From Lysobacterales bacterium (GTDB lineage Bacteria > Pseudomonadota > Gammaproteobacteria > Xanthomonadales > Rhodanobacteraceae): 64,000 nucleotides of DNA. Made by a program: the position numbers and the translations under genes. How positions within the stretch are numbered: position 1 is the stretch's first letter; each line of letters opens with the position of its first letter. Shown here piece after piece: positions 11,405-20,725 of this stretch. The stretch lies in the NCBI GenBank assembly GCA_002632325.1, contig NSJK01000006.1:92862-156861 (forward strand), read 5' to 3'. Below the pieces are notes generated by a model that was not told where the DNA came from, made no database searches, and saw only the letters and a program-made list of their open reading frames with translations.

Positions 11405-13408
11405 ATGAAGTGGATTTCCATGGCAATGTGGCTTCTGGCATCGGCCTTGCTGCATGCGCAGGCGCCCAAGAGCGAGACACCGGCAGCCGTGCCCGCCGCC
11501 GCCACGGGGCCGGTGTCGATCGAGGATTTCGTCAAGCGACCCTCATACACCGAAATGGCGGTCTCGCCGAGTGGCAAGTACCTCGCGGTCAAGATGCCGT
11601 TCGAGGAAACCACGATCGTCGCGGTGATCGACCGCACCACCAATCAACGCACCGCGGCGATCCATGCCTCGGGCGAAAACGTCATTGACGAATTCTGGTG
11701 GGTCAACGACACACGACTGGTCGCCTCGGTGGCCGAGAAGTTCGGCGGCGTCGACAAGCCCCAGCCCAATGGCGAGCTGTACGCGATCAATGCCGACGGC
11801 ACCGGGTCGGCCCAGTTGTTTGGCTATCGCGCCGCCGGCGGCAAGACCGGTTCGCGCGTGAAGAGTGGCGGTGAGCAGCGCTACGCCAGTGCCTTCGTGA
11901 TCGACACGATCCCAGGCAACGACAAGCAGATCCTGGTGCAGACCTTCGATTGGAAGAACAGCGACAAGGCGCCGCCGAGCGCAGAGTTGCTTGATGTCTA
12001 TACCGGCAAGACGCGGCGCGTCGCGATCGGCCCGAAGGCACAGTCGAGTTTCGTTGCCGACCACAAGGGCCAGGTGCGGCTTGCCAGCGCACCCAATGAA
12101 GACCTTGAAGCAGTGATGTATCTGCGCCGCGGCGAAGACAGCGACTGGCAGGTCTTCAACGACCCCAAGACCAGCGGCGTGATCATTGCGCCGCTGATGT
12201 TCGCGCGCGACAACCAGCACGTCTACGTCACGCTGACGCGCAAGAACAAGGCCAATGCGATCTACCTGCTCGACCTAGCCACCGGCAAGAAGGAAGCGCT
12301 TTACGAAGGCGGTGCCAATCCCGGCGCCCTGCTGCTCACGCCAGACAAGCAGGATGCCTATGGCGTGATCACCCAGGACGGCAAAATCGGCATCCATGTG
12401 TTCGATCCAAATTCGCAGTGGGGACGTCTTGCACTGTCGGTGCAGAAGGCGTTTCCGGAGCAGGTGGCGATTTTCGGCGCCTTTGCCAACGATGGCCGCT
12501 TCGGCACGGTGCATGTGTTCAGCGATCGCAATCCCGGCGATTTCTATCTGTTCGACACCGAGAAGAAGAATGTCGACTACCTTGGCAGCGTCGCCAAGTG
12601 GATCGACCCGGAAAAGATGGCGCCGATGCAGCCAATCCGCTTCAAGGCGCGCGACGGGCTCGAGATCAACGGCTATCTCACCCTGCCGCTCGGCAGCAGC
12701 GGCAAGAACCTGCCGCTCATCGTCAATCCGCATGGCGGTCCGCATGGACCGCGCGATGACTGGGGCTACAACTGGGAAACACAGTTGCTCGCCAGTCGTG
12801 GTTACGCGGTGATGCAGGTTAACTTCCGCGGCTCGGGCGGCTATGGCGCCGACTTCGAGCGTGCCGGCTACATGCAGTGGGGCCGCGCAATGCAGGACGA
12901 TCTCACCGACGCGACGAACTGGGCCGTCCAGCAGGGTTATGCCGATCCCAAGCGCCTGTGCATCTATGGCGCGAGTTATGGCGGCTATGCCGCGCTCGAA
13001 GGCGTGGTGCGCGAGCCCGACCTGTACCGCTGTGCGGTCGGCTATGTCGGCGTCTACGACCTGCCGCGCATGTACAAGGACGGCGACATCCCGCGCAGCC
13101 TGTACGGCAAGACCTTCCTCGAGCAGGTGCTTGGCCGCGATACCGGCGAGATGCGCGCGCGCTCACCGGCCTGGAATGTCGACAAGATCAAGGCCGCGCT
13201 GATGATCGTCGTCGGTGGTCGCGACGAACGCGTGCCGCCATCGCAGGGTGAAGCGCTGCGCGATGCGCTGGACAAGCGCAAGTACTCCTATGAATGGCTG
13301 TACAAGGACAAGGAAGGTCACGGTTTCTACACCACCGCGAACAAGCTCGAGCTGTACACGAAGATGCTCGCCTTCTTCGACGCCCACATCGGGACCAAGG
13401 CCAAATAG
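11405..13408 (+). CDS. S9-family prolyl-oligopeptidase-like peptidase, exported (copy A)
   Basis: A 667-aa alpha/beta-hydrolase peptidase that would trim peptides in the periplasm. The start ATG 11405 gives signal peptide MKWISMAMWLLASALLHAQA; the open frame upstream runs antisense to nothing and is ignored. An N-terminal beta-propeller-like half (for example SPSGKYLAVKMPFE) is followed by the catalytic half with PLIVNPHGGPHGPRDD, GASYGGYAA (Ser524), GGRDERVP (Asp607) and GHGFYT (His639). It lies directly downstream of manC (34 nt) and convergent with the POT transporter. A second S9 enzyme follows across the repeat array. Exact specificity (acylaminoacyl versus dipeptidyl) cannot be told from the sequence. 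Confidence 0.9.
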   Translation: MKWISMAMWLLASALLHAQAPKSETPAAVPAAATGPVSIEDFVKRPSYTEMAVSPSGKYLAVKMPFEETTIVAVIDRTTNQRTAAIHASGENVIDEFWWVNDTRLVASVAEKFGGVDKPQPNGELYAINADGTGSAQLFGYRAAGGKTGSRVKSGGEQRYASAFVIDTIPGNDKQILVQTFDWKNSDKAPPSAELLDVYTGKTRRVAIGPKAQSSFVADHKGQVRLASAPNEDLEAVMYLRRGEDSDWQVFNDPKTSGVIIAPLMFARDNQHVYVTLTRKNKANAIYLLDLATGKKEALYEGGANPGALLLTPDKQDAYGVITQDGKIGIHVFDPNSQWGRLALSVQKAFPEQVAIFGAFANDGRFGTVHVFSDRNPGDFYLFDTEKKNVDYLGSVAKWIDPEKMAPMQPIRFKARDGLEINGYLTLPLGSSGKNLPLIVNPHGGPHGPRDDWGYNWETQLLASRGYAVMQVNFRGSGGYGADFERAGYMQWGRAMQDDLTDATNWAVQQGYADPKRLCIYGASYGGYAALEGVVREPDLYRCAVGYVGVYDLPRMYKDGDIPRSLYGKTFLEQVLGRDTGEMRARSPAWNVDKIKAALMIVVGGRDERVPPSQGEALRDALDKRKYSYEWLYKDKEGHGFYTTANKLELYTKMLAFFDAHIGTKAK

Positions 13409-13421
13409 GCAACGCATCGGC

Positions 13422-13448
13422 CGGGCTCCGACCGCAAGGCGGAGCCCG
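13422..13448. terminator. Hairpin between convergent genes
   Basis: CGGGCTCCG at 13422-13430 pairs with CGGAGCCCG at 13440-13448 (9-bp stem, 9-nt loop), 13 nt after the S9 peptidase stop and just past the stop of the convergent transporter gene. No U-run follows, so function as a terminator is likely but not proven. Confidence 0.5.
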
Positions 13449-13461
13449 CTGCCGCAGAAAA

Positions 13462-15051
13462 TCATTTCACCCCATGCATCCACCGCCGCAGCAGCGGTGA
13501 GAGGGCGAGCACGACGATGCCGCTGCCGATGCCGATCCAGGCCGAGAACAGGAACAGTTGGTCGTACTTGCTGAGCGCTGCGGCGATGTCGAGGGTGGCG
13601 CCCTCGGGGATTTCGATCGCGGAGAGTTTGCCCAGTTGCGCGGCGAGCACTTCCGAGTAGGAGGTGCCGAGGAACCAACCGCCCATCATCAGGCTGACCA
13701 CGCGCGGAACCGACAACTGCGTCACCACCGACAGGCCGATTGGCGAGAGCAGCATTTCGCCGACTTCGAGCACGAAGTAAGCCAGCACGAACCACCAGAT
13801 CCCGGTGAGGCCATTGGCTTGTGGATGGCGCGCGCTCCATACCAGCACGAGAAACGACAGACCGGCGAAGATGAGGCCGAGCGCCGATTTGACGAGGCTG
13901 CCCGGATTGCGGCCGGCGCGCTCCAGTCGCGGCCACAGCCACGCAAGCGGCGGGGCGAGCACGAGGATGAAGAACGCACCGAGTGAGGTGAGCTGGCTTG
14001 CGCTCCAGTCAATGCCGAGCGCCGCATGATTCATCGCACGATCTGAAAACAGCACCCACGAGCCGTAGGTCTGCTCGTAGAGCGTGAAAAACACCAGGCA
14101 CAGTCCGATGAAGGCCAGCACCATGAACATCTGCTCGCGTTCGACCTTGCTGCAGCGCGTGAACATGAACCAGAGGATCCCGCCGAGCAGGCAGGCGGTG
14201 ACCAGATGCATTGCCAGCAACACGGGACTGGGTTCGAACACGCCGGGAATGAGCGCAAGGACGATCGAATGCGACTGGATCAATCCCCACACCACTGCCA
14301 CGCCGCCGATCGCGCCGAGATAGATCAGATGCTCGCGCGTGAGTGGGCCGAGCACGCGCTCGCGCAGACGCGCGGGCTCGCGTGGTTCGGCGTGACCGCG
14401 CAGGTGCTTGCGTCCGAGCGTGAAGTTGGCGAGCCCCGCGAGCATGCCGATGCCGGCTGCGCCGAAACCCCAACCCCAGCCGTAGGTTTCGCCGAGCCAG
14501 CCGCAAAGTACGCCCGATACCGTCGCGCCCAGATTGATGCCGGCGTAGAAGATGCTGAAGCCCGAGTCGCGGCGTGGATCGTTGTCGCCGTAGAGCTTGC
14601 CGACGATCGTCGAGATATTGGGCTTGAGGAAGCCCACGCCCATGATGATCAGTGCGAGCGACAGATAGAACACCTGCAAGGCCGCAGCGTCGCGCACCAC
14701 CACGCCATCGACGTAGCGGGCGGGATGGCCTTCGATCGCCATGCCCAGATGACCGAGCACGAGCAGGATGCCACCGAACACGACCGCCTTGCGCATGCCC
14801 AGCCAGCGGTCGGCGATGAGGCCACCGATGACCGGCATCGCATAGACCAGGCCGCCGTACGCGCCGATGAGGTTGTAGCCGTTGTCGTCGCTGAACAGGT
14901 GGTACTTGATGAGGTAGAGCAGGAGCAGCGCCTTCATCCCGTAGAACGAGAAGCGCTCCCACATCTCGGTGAAGAAGCACACGTACAAGCCCTTGGGATG
15001 ACCCAGAAACTCATCGCGGGCGGGTGAGGCGAGGGCGGCAGGCGTGGCCAT
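13462..15051 (-). CDS. Proton-dependent oligopeptide transporter (POT/PTR2 family)
   Basis: An inner-membrane MFS symporter taking up di- and tripeptides with protons. 529 aa, with around 12-14 hydrophobic segments. The POT signature FFTEMWERFSFYGMKALLLLYL lies at residues 24-45 (shown only as landmark: E..ERF.FYG), and the second POT signature is represented by SIFYAGINLGATVSG. The start is set at 15051 (MATPAALASPARDEFLGHPKG); the frame is open upstream only because it runs through the REP array. It lies between two S9 peptidases and diverges from the second, a sensible arrangement for peptide scavenging. The long repeat array lies in its promoter side. Confidence 0.93.
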   Translation of the reverse strand: MATPAALASPARDEFLGHPKGLYVCFFTEMWERFSFYGMKALLLLYLIKYHLFSDDNGYNLIGAYGGLVYAMPVIGGLIADRWLGMRKAVVFGGILLVLGHLGMAIEGHPARYVDGVVVRDAAALQVFYLSLALIIMGVGFLKPNISTIVGKLYGDNDPRRDSGFSIFYAGINLGATVSGVLCGWLGETYGWGWGFGAAGIGMLAGLANFTLGRKHLRGHAEPREPARLRERVLGPLTREHLIYLGAIGGVAVVWGLIQSHSIVLALIPGVFEPSPVLLAMHLVTACLLGGILWFMFTRCSKVEREQMFMVLAFIGLCLVFFTLYEQTYGSWVLFSDRAMNHAALGIDWSASQLTSLGAFFILVLAPPLAWLWPRLERAGRNPGSLVKSALGLIFAGLSFLVLVWSARHPQANGLTGIWWFVLAYFVLEVGEMLLSPIGLSVVTQLSVPRVVSLMMGGWFLGTSYSEVLAAQLGKLSAIEIPEGATLDIAAALSKYDQLFLFSAWIGIGSGIVVLALSPLLRRWMHGVK

Positions 15052-15110
15052 CGTGTGTGCGGCAAGGCGGAAAGGCCGATTATGCGGCAGCCTTGCGCAG
15101 CTTCGCGAGT

Positions 15111-15938
15111 TCATGTAGGAGCGACGGAAGTCGCGACCGGCGCGCCACATACCCTCGGATGCAACGCAGCCGGGCAGCGCGGCGGTCGGGCCTTCCGGCC
15201 CTCCTACGCGCGGGCAAGCGCATCGTCGCGAGTTCATGTAGGAGCGACGGATTCGCGACCGGCTCATGCACGCAGGAGCGACGGGTTCGCGACCGGCGCC
15301 ACATACCCTCGGATGCAACGCAGCCGGGCAGCGCGGCGGTCGGGCCTTCCGGCCCTCCTACGCACAGGCAAGCGCATCGTTGCGAGTTCATGTAGGAGCG
15401 ACGGTTTCGTGAGCTCATGCATGTAGGAGCGACGGATTCGCGACCGGCTCATGCACGCAGGAGCGACGGGTTCGCGACCGGCGCGCCACATACCCTCGGA
15501 TGCAACGCAGCCGGGCAGCGCAGCGGTCGGGCCTTCCGGCCCTCCTACGCGCAGGCAAGCGCATCGTCGCGAGTTCATGCAGGAGCGACGGATTCGCGAC
15601 CTTTTCATTCAGGAGCGACGGTTTCGCGAGCTCATGCATGTAGGAGCGACGGGTTCGCGACCGGCGCCACATACCCTCGGATGCAACGCAGCCGGGCAGC
15701 GCAGCGGTCGGGCCTTCCGACCCTCCTACGCACAGGCAAGCGCATCGTTGCGAGTTCATGCAGGAGCGACGGGTTCGCGACCTTTTCATTCAGGAGCGAC
15801 GATTTCGCGAGCTCATGCATGTAGGAGCGACGGAAGTCGCGACCGGCGCCACATACCCTCGGATGTAACGCAGCCACGCAGCGCAGCGGTCGGGCCTTCC
15901 GGCCCTCCTACGCACAGGCAAGCGCATCGTTGCGAGGG
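15111..15938. repeat. Composite REP/BIME-like array, 12 short cores and 5 long units
   Basis: Twelve short cores of the form (G)(T/C)AGGAGCGACGG-nnn-TCGCGA-c/g begin at 15115 and end near 15843. Each is a small hairpin (GCGAC/GTCGC or a shortened form). Five copies of a roughly 100-nt unit begin with CCACATACCCTCGGATG at 15145, 15299, 15486, 15667 and 15849 (spacings 154, 187, 181, 182) and end with the GGGCC-TTC-CGGCCC hairpin and CTCCTAC, the reverse complement of GTAGGAG. Each long unit is therefore bracketed by inverted REP ends. The array fills most of the 1037-nt divergent region between the POT gene and the second S9 gene. No transposase (RAYT) is in the window. It is not a CRISPR: the spacers are themselves repeats. 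Confidence 0.9.
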
Positions 15939-16088
15939 TGCAGGTCGGCTCAAGCGCCGAAGGCGTGGAGCCGACATTGGCGATGCGCGAGCCTTGAAGC
16001 GAGCCAGGCCTGGCGCGCACACGATCGATTTGGCGCCAACCGCCTCTGCGCTTACCATCGGCCTTCGCCCATCCCTCCGGAGAGTCCC

Positions 16089-18158
16089 ATGAAGACCGCC
16101 CTTGCCCTGGCGTTGGTCGCCGCATTGCCCGCGGCGGCCTTGGCCGCGCCGCATCCGTTCAACGTGCATGATCTGGTGACGCTGGATCGGGTCAGCGGGC
16201 CCGAGCTCTCGCCCGATGGCAAGACCGTCGCCTTTGGCGTGCGGCAGACCGACTACGAGGCGAACCGTGGTCGCAGCGGGATCTGGACGGTTGCGGTCAG
16301 TGGCGGCGAGCCACAGCGGGTGACCGACAAGGCGATCAATGCCTCGGGTCCGATCTGGTCGGCCGATGGCAAGTCGTTGTACTTCCTGTCCGCCAAGGAC
16401 GGCGTGAGCCAGCTCTGGCGCATCGCTGCGCAGGGCGGCGCGGCGCAGGCGGTGACGTCGTGGGCGCTGGATGTAGGCAGTTTCCGGCTCGCGCCCGATG
16501 GCAAGCGTGTGTTGCTGTCGGCCGACATCCTGCCCGCTTGTGCGAGCGAGGCCGACGCGCTTGCCTGCACCAAGAAGGAACTCGATGAGCGCAAGGCCGA
16601 CAAGGCCAGCGGCACGGTCTACGACGAACTGTTCATCCGCCACTGGGACCAGTGGGCCGATGGCCGTCGCTCGCAATTGTTCATCGCCGACTTCGATGCC
16701 AACGGCAAGGTCGGTACGCCACGCTTGCTCAGCCGCGGCATCGACGGTGACGTGCCGTCCAAGCCCTTCGGTGATGCCAGCGAGTATGCGTTCTCGCCCG
16801 ACGGCAAGACCGTGTATTTCAATGCGCGTCTGGGTGGCCCGCATGAGCCGTGGTCGACCAATTTCGACATCTACTCGGTGCCTGCCGATGGTTCGGCCGC
16901 GCCGAAGAACCTCACCGCCGGGAATCTCGCGTGGGATGGTTATCCGCTGGCCTCGCGTGATGGCAAGCGTCTGTACTGGCTGGCGATGAAGCGCCCGGGT
17001 TTCGAGGCCGATCGTTTCGGCATCATGGAACTCGATCTGGCCAAGGGCAGCACGCGCGAAATCGATCCGGGCTGGGATCGCTCGGCCTCGGGTCTGCAGG
17101 AATCCTTCGATGGCAAGACGCTCTACACCGCCAGCGACGACTGGGGCGAACACGCCTTGTTCGCAGTCGACGTGCGCAGCGGCAAGGCGACCAAGCTCAG
17201 CAGCGGTGCCAACGTCTCCGGCTATTCGGTCGGTCGCAAGCAATTGATCCTCGCGCGGCAGGATCACAAACACCCCACCGATCTGTACGCCACCAACCTC
17301 AAGGCCGAACGCGCCACCCAGATCACGCATTTCAACGCCGATCGTCTGGCCGACATCCGCTTTGGCGATACCGAGTTCTTCACCTTCAAGGGTTACGGCG
17401 GCGATACCGTGCAGGGCTATGTGGTCAAGCCGGCGGAGTACGTCGAGGGCCGCAAGTACCCGGTGGCCTTCATCGTCCATGGCGGCCCGCAGGGCGCGAT
17501 GACCAACGATTTCCACTATCGCTGGAATCCGCAGACCTATGCCGGCCAGGGCTTTGCCGTGGTCACGATCAACTTCCACGGTTCCACCGGTTATGGTCAG
17601 AAGTTCACCGACACGATTTCGGGTGACTGGGGCGGCGCGCCACTCGAGGATCTCAAGCTCGGCTGGGCCGCGGCGCAGGAAAAGTATTCCTTCCTCGACG
17701 GCAACCGCGCCTGCGCGCTTGGCGCGAGCTATGGCGGCTTCATGATGTACTGGATGGCCGGCGTGTGGAACGAGCCGTGGAAGTGCATCGTCTCGCACGA
17801 CGGCGTGTTCGACAGCCGCATGATGGCCTATGCGACCGAGGAGCAGTGGTTCGACACCTGGGAACACGACGGCAAGGCGCAGTGGGAAGCGCCCGAGCTG
17901 TACGAGAAGTTCAACCCGGTCAATCATGTCAAGGATTGGCGCGCGCCGATCCTGATCGTGCACGGCCAGCAGGATTTCCGCATCCCGGTCGAGCAGGGCA
18001 TCGCCGCCTTCACGGCCGCGCAGGGGCGCAAGGTGCCGAGCCAGTTCCTGTATTTCCCCGACGAGAACCACTGGGTGCTCAAGCCGCACAACAGCGTGCT
18101 CTGGCATGACACCGTCAATGCCTGGCTCAAGCGCTGGACCGCGGTGGGCGAGCACTGA
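16089..18158 (+). CDS. S9-family peptidase (dipeptidyl/acylaminoacyl-peptidase type), exported (copy B)
   Basis: A 689-aa serine peptidase with signal peptide MKTALALALVAALPAAALA; GGAGAG at 16078-16083 supports ATG 16089. A propeller-like N-terminal half with SPDGKTVAFGVRQTDYE and ADGKSLYFLSAKDG repeats precedes the hydrolase domain: VAFIVHGGPQGAM, GASYGGFMMYW (Ser547), HGQQDFRIP (Asp629) and DENHWVLK (His661). This layout is that of S9C-type periplasmic peptidases of Xanthomonads. It diverges from the POT peptide transporter and is not a close copy of the S9 enzyme at 11405, so the two probably differ in substrate. Confidence 0.92.
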   Translation: MKTALALALVAALPAAALAAPHPFNVHDLVTLDRVSGPELSPDGKTVAFGVRQTDYEANRGRSGIWTVAVSGGEPQRVTDKAINASGPIWSADGKSLYFLSAKDGVSQLWRIAAQGGAAQAVTSWALDVGSFRLAPDGKRVLLSADILPACASEADALACTKKELDERKADKASGTVYDELFIRHWDQWADGRRSQLFIADFDANGKVGTPRLLSRGIDGDVPSKPFGDASEYAFSPDGKTVYFNARLGGPHEPWSTNFDIYSVPADGSAAPKNLTAGNLAWDGYPLASRDGKRLYWLAMKRPGFEADRFGIMELDLAKGSTREIDPGWDRSASGLQESFDGKTLYTASDDWGEHALFAVDVRSGKATKLSSGANVSGYSVGRKQLILARQDHKHPTDLYATNLKAERATQITHFNADRLADIRFGDTEFFTFKGYGGDTVQGYVVKPAEYVEGRKYPVAFIVHGGPQGAMTNDFHYRWNPQTYAGQGFAVVTINFHGSTGYGQKFTDTISGDWGGAPLEDLKLGWAAAQEKYSFLDGNRACALGASYGGFMMYWMAGVWNEPWKCIVSHDGVFDSRMMAYATEEQWFDTWEHDGKAQWEAPELYEKFNPVNHVKDWRAPILIVHGQQDFRIPVEQGIAAFTAAQGRKVPSQFLYFPDENHWVLKPHNSVLWHDTVNAWLKRWTAVGEH

Positions 18159-18189
18159 TTCCTGGCACGGAATCTGCTTGACTGGTTTG

Positions 18190-18214
18190 TCGAAAAGCGC
18201 CGTGCGCTTTTCGA
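18190..18214. terminator. Perfect hairpin after the S9 peptidase gene
   Basis: TCGAAAAGCGC (18190-18200) and GCGCTTTTCGA (18204-18214) form a perfect 11-bp stem with a 3-nt loop, 31 nt after the stop at 18158. The T-rich 3' arm fits an intrinsic terminator on the plus strand. Confidence 0.65.
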
Positions 18215-18291
18215 CTGATTTGCCGAGGTCGTCGCCAACACCCACCCGTTACCGCGCGGACCGATCGTGCGGTCAAACAAAGGAAGGAACG

Positions 18292-18903
18292 ATGCGTATC
18301 AAATCCTTGATGTCTGCAGGCATGATCGCCCTCGCATGCGCGAGCGCCACCGCACAGGCGGCCGATTTCCCGGTCACTGGAACGATCACGATCAACGGCA
18401 CCAGCGCCCCCCTGCCGGCAGGAGCGAAATTTGGTGATTCCATTTACGATGCGCAGACCGGTCTGCTGTCAGTGGGCAAGTTCACTTTTCCGCAATCCTC
18501 GACGACGATCAATGTCGGCCCACCGTTCGGCCCCGTGACCGTGACCTATCAGGTGACCCAGACCAACACTTCGACCGCGCAAGTCGCCGGCGATGGCGTG
18601 GCGGCAATGACGGCGGTGCAACTCGAGCTTGCGATCGTTTCGACCTCGCTGCCCTTGCCGGTCACGCCCTGCAGGTTTTCCCCGATCACGCTCGATCTTG
18701 CCGGCGTCGGCACATCGAGCGCGCTGAGTCTGGAAGATCCTGCCTTCAGCGTGCCGCCCACTGCAGATTCCTGCGGCGGCTTCGCCAGCCAGATCAACAG
18801 CCAACTTGCGACCAGCAACAACAGCATTGCGCCGGTCCTCACGGGCGATTTCACCCCGCCGCCGGATACCGACACGATTTTCGCGGACGGCTTCGAGGCC
18901 TGA
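18292..18903 (+). CDS. Secreted protein of unknown function with DGFE-type C-terminus
   Basis: 203 aa. The start ATG 18292 follows AAGGAAGGAA and gives signal peptide MRIKSLMSAGMIALACASATAQA; the longer open frame overlapping the S9 gene is rejected. The mature part is Thr/Ser/Pro-rich beta-type sequence with two cysteines (PCRFSPITLDL and DSCGGF) and no known domain I recognise. It ends DTIFADGFEA. The next gene ends DLLFEDGFEQ, and a third secreted protein in the window (36785-38212) ends DIIFTAGFDGCP, which suggests a shared C-terminal signal. Function unknown. Confidence 0.75.
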   Translation: MRIKSLMSAGMIALACASATAQAADFPVTGTITINGTSAPLPAGAKFGDSIYDAQTGLLSVGKFTFPQSSTTINVGPPFGPVTVTYQVTQTNTSTAQVAGDGVAAMTAVQLELAIVSTSLPLPVTPCRFSPITLDLAGVGTSSALSLEDPAFSVPPTADSCGGFASQINSQLATSNNSIAPVLTGDFTPPPDTDTIFADGFEA

Positions 18904-18921
18904 AATTCACGAAAGGCGAAA

Positions 18922-18960
18922 CGGGAGCAGGTTGATTTCCCTGAAAAGGCACCTGCCCCG
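18922..18960. terminator. Imperfect GC-rich stem after the secreted protein gene
   Basis: CGGGAGCAGGT near 18922-18932 can pair with ACCTGCCCCG near 18951-18960, with one mismatch and an 18-nt loop, 18 nt after the stop at 18903. No U-run follows; weak candidate. Confidence 0.35.
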
Positions 18961-19135
18961 TGTTGGGGCTTTCAGCACGGTTATGCGTATTCCTCCGGGA
19001 CACTGGTCGATCGGGGTCACGTGAAGGTTCCGGTTCCTTTCTTCCCGTTGACGACGAAAGTCATCGGGCATGCAGAAGAGACGAACCTCATCCCTTTGCG
19101 CCCTTTCGCAATTTCATCCTGACTGGAGGCGATGC

Positions 19136-20647
19136 ATGTCCAGCGTATCCAACCTGCCGGCATCGGCTCACGGCTCACGAAAACTCGCCGTGGCCCTGAT
19201 GCTGTTCGTTCTGGCCGGCGCCACTCATGCGGCCCATATCGAGGTCACTTCAGCCGGCGACACCGACCCGAGCGCGGCGGGCACGTGCACCTTGCGCCAG
19301 GCCATCCTGTCGATGAACCGCCAGGTTCCGGTCGGCAGTTGCGTCAACATTGGCGAAGTTTTCGACAGCCGCGACACCATCACGATTGCTGCGTCGACTT
19401 TCGGCCCGCGCGGTGCTGCGCAGATCACCTTGGCCGATTCGGCGGATGTCAGCGGGGACACCGGCGGCCAACTCGTCGTGAGTGCGCGCAAGCTCACCAT
19501 CGACGGTGCCGCGCCCGCGGCCCTGATGCCGGGGCGGCGCCTGGTGATTCTGCGCGACGCCAATGCAGTTAATGCCTTCCGCATCCTCGATGTCACCACG
19601 CCAGCCGGCGGCAAGTTGAAGCTCGAGAACCTGGCCATCCGCAATGGCAATTTGGCGCCGAGCAATCCAGCAACAGGTTACAACGGTGGCGGTGTGCGAT
19701 CCGTCGCTGCGGATGTCGATGTCGACAACTGTGATTTCACGAACAATGCCGCCGCCAACGATGGCGGCGGTATCTACGCCTCGGGAGCGCAGCTCGGCAT
19801 TCGCAATTCGAGTTTCAGCGGCAACTACGGGGGGGAAGGCGGCGCGCTCGCGGCAATTGGCAGCGAAGTGAGCATCGTGGACAGCGAACTCGACGGCAAC
19901 ACAGGCGCGGTTTTTGGTGGTGGCCTGTATGCGGTCATCCAAGCCACGGTCAATGTGCTGCGCAGCAGGATCACCAACAATGGCTTGGCCGACATCATCA
20001 ATGGCAATGGTGGTGGAATCACCGTCGAGGGCAACCTGAGCCTGGTCGACAGTACGGTCGCGAACAACGGCGCGCGCATGGTCGGCGGCATCTTCGTGTC
20101 GGCGAACACCTCTCCCGTCATCATCCACGGCAGCACGATCAACGACAACAATGGCATCGAAGGTGTCGGCGGCGTGGCGGTCAATGGTGGGCTCGAGATC
20201 GACAACAGCACCATCAGCAGCAATGCTGCCTTAATCGGCGGCATTTTTGCGTGGCATCTCGACATGACCCGTGCAACCGTCAGCCTGAATCATTCAGCAG
20301 TGGGCAACGGAATCATCGTCGTCACCAGCGCCAACATCGACCAATCCATCGTCGCCGGCAATTCCGGCGCGGAAGCCGACCAGATCGTGGCCAGCGACGG
20401 CTGGAGCGGCGACTACAACATCCTCTCCGCTGCCGGCTTGTTGCTCGCGCCATTGGCCGACAACGGCGGTCCCACCCAGACCATGCGCCCCGACGTCCTC
20501 AGCACGACGCTGGACAAGATCCCGCGCGCGCTTTGCATCGGCCCCACGGATCAGCGCGGGGTTGTGCGCCCACAAGGCATGAAATGCGACATCGGTGCGT
20601 ACGAACTCGAGTCCGACCTTCTGTTCGAGGATGGCTTCGAGCAGTGA
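19136..20647 (+). CDS. Secreted right-handed beta-helix protein (CSLREAI/choice-of-anchor Q type)
   Basis: 503 aa. ATG 19136 is chosen because GGAGG at 19125-19129 lies 6 nt upstream and it gives a signal peptide ending LAGATHAAH. Residues after cleavage contain VTSAGDTDPSAAGTCTLRQAI, a CSLREAI-like start, followed by parallel beta-helix repeats of the NNGGGIYASGAQLGIRNSSFSGN and DSTVANNGARMVGGI kinds. The end has the family-typical SPALD-like region (DKIPRALCIGPTDQRGVVRPQG), then CDIGAYE and the tail DLLFEDGFEQ. Such proteins are extracellular or surface-anchored; the substrate is unknown. A second member of this fold is at 36785-38212. Confidence 0.82.
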   Translation: MSSVSNLPASAHGSRKLAVALMLFVLAGATHAAHIEVTSAGDTDPSAAGTCTLRQAILSMNRQVPVGSCVNIGEVFDSRDTITIAASTFGPRGAAQITLADSADVSGDTGGQLVVSARKLTIDGAAPAALMPGRRLVILRDANAVNAFRILDVTTPAGGKLKLENLAIRNGNLAPSNPATGYNGGGVRSVAADVDVDNCDFTNNAAANDGGGIYASGAQLGIRNSSFSGNYGGEGGALAAIGSEVSIVDSELDGNTGAVFGGGLYAVIQATVNVLRSRITNNGLADIINGNGGGITVEGNLSLVDSTVANNGARMVGGIFVSANTSPVIIHGSTINDNNGIEGVGGVAVNGGLEIDNSTISSNAALIGGIFAWHLDMTRATVSLNHSAVGNGIIVVTSANIDQSIVAGNSGAEADQIVASDGWSGDYNILSAAGLLLAPLADNGGPTQTMRPDVLSTTLDKIPRALCIGPTDQRGVVRPQGMKCDIGAYELESDLLFEDGFEQ

Positions 20648-20653
20648 GCCAGC

Positions 20654-20677
20654 CTGCTGACACCACCCTGTCAGCAG
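20654..20677. terminator. Hairpin after the beta-helix gene
   Basis: CTGCTGACA (20654-20662) pairs perfectly with TGTCAGCAG (20669-20677) over a 6-nt loop, beginning 7 nt after the stop codon. No U-run; a terminator or mRNA-stabilising stem. Confidence 0.5.
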
Positions 20678-20725
20678 CACCGTGCCAGACTGGCGTCCGT
20701 CGATTACCCCAAAAGGACGCTGTTC

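Noticed and set aside
15111..15938. CRISPR array
   Set aside because: The repeats are palindromic REP-like cores, the intervals are themselves repeated, spacing is irregular and no cas genes are present.
15813..18245. 810-codon open frame antisense to the S9 peptidase gene
   Set aside because: A shadow frame caused by high GC and codon bias; no family resemblance, start site or independent signal. The same holds for the long antisense frames over the M1 (30277-32172) and S53 (43953-45986) genes.
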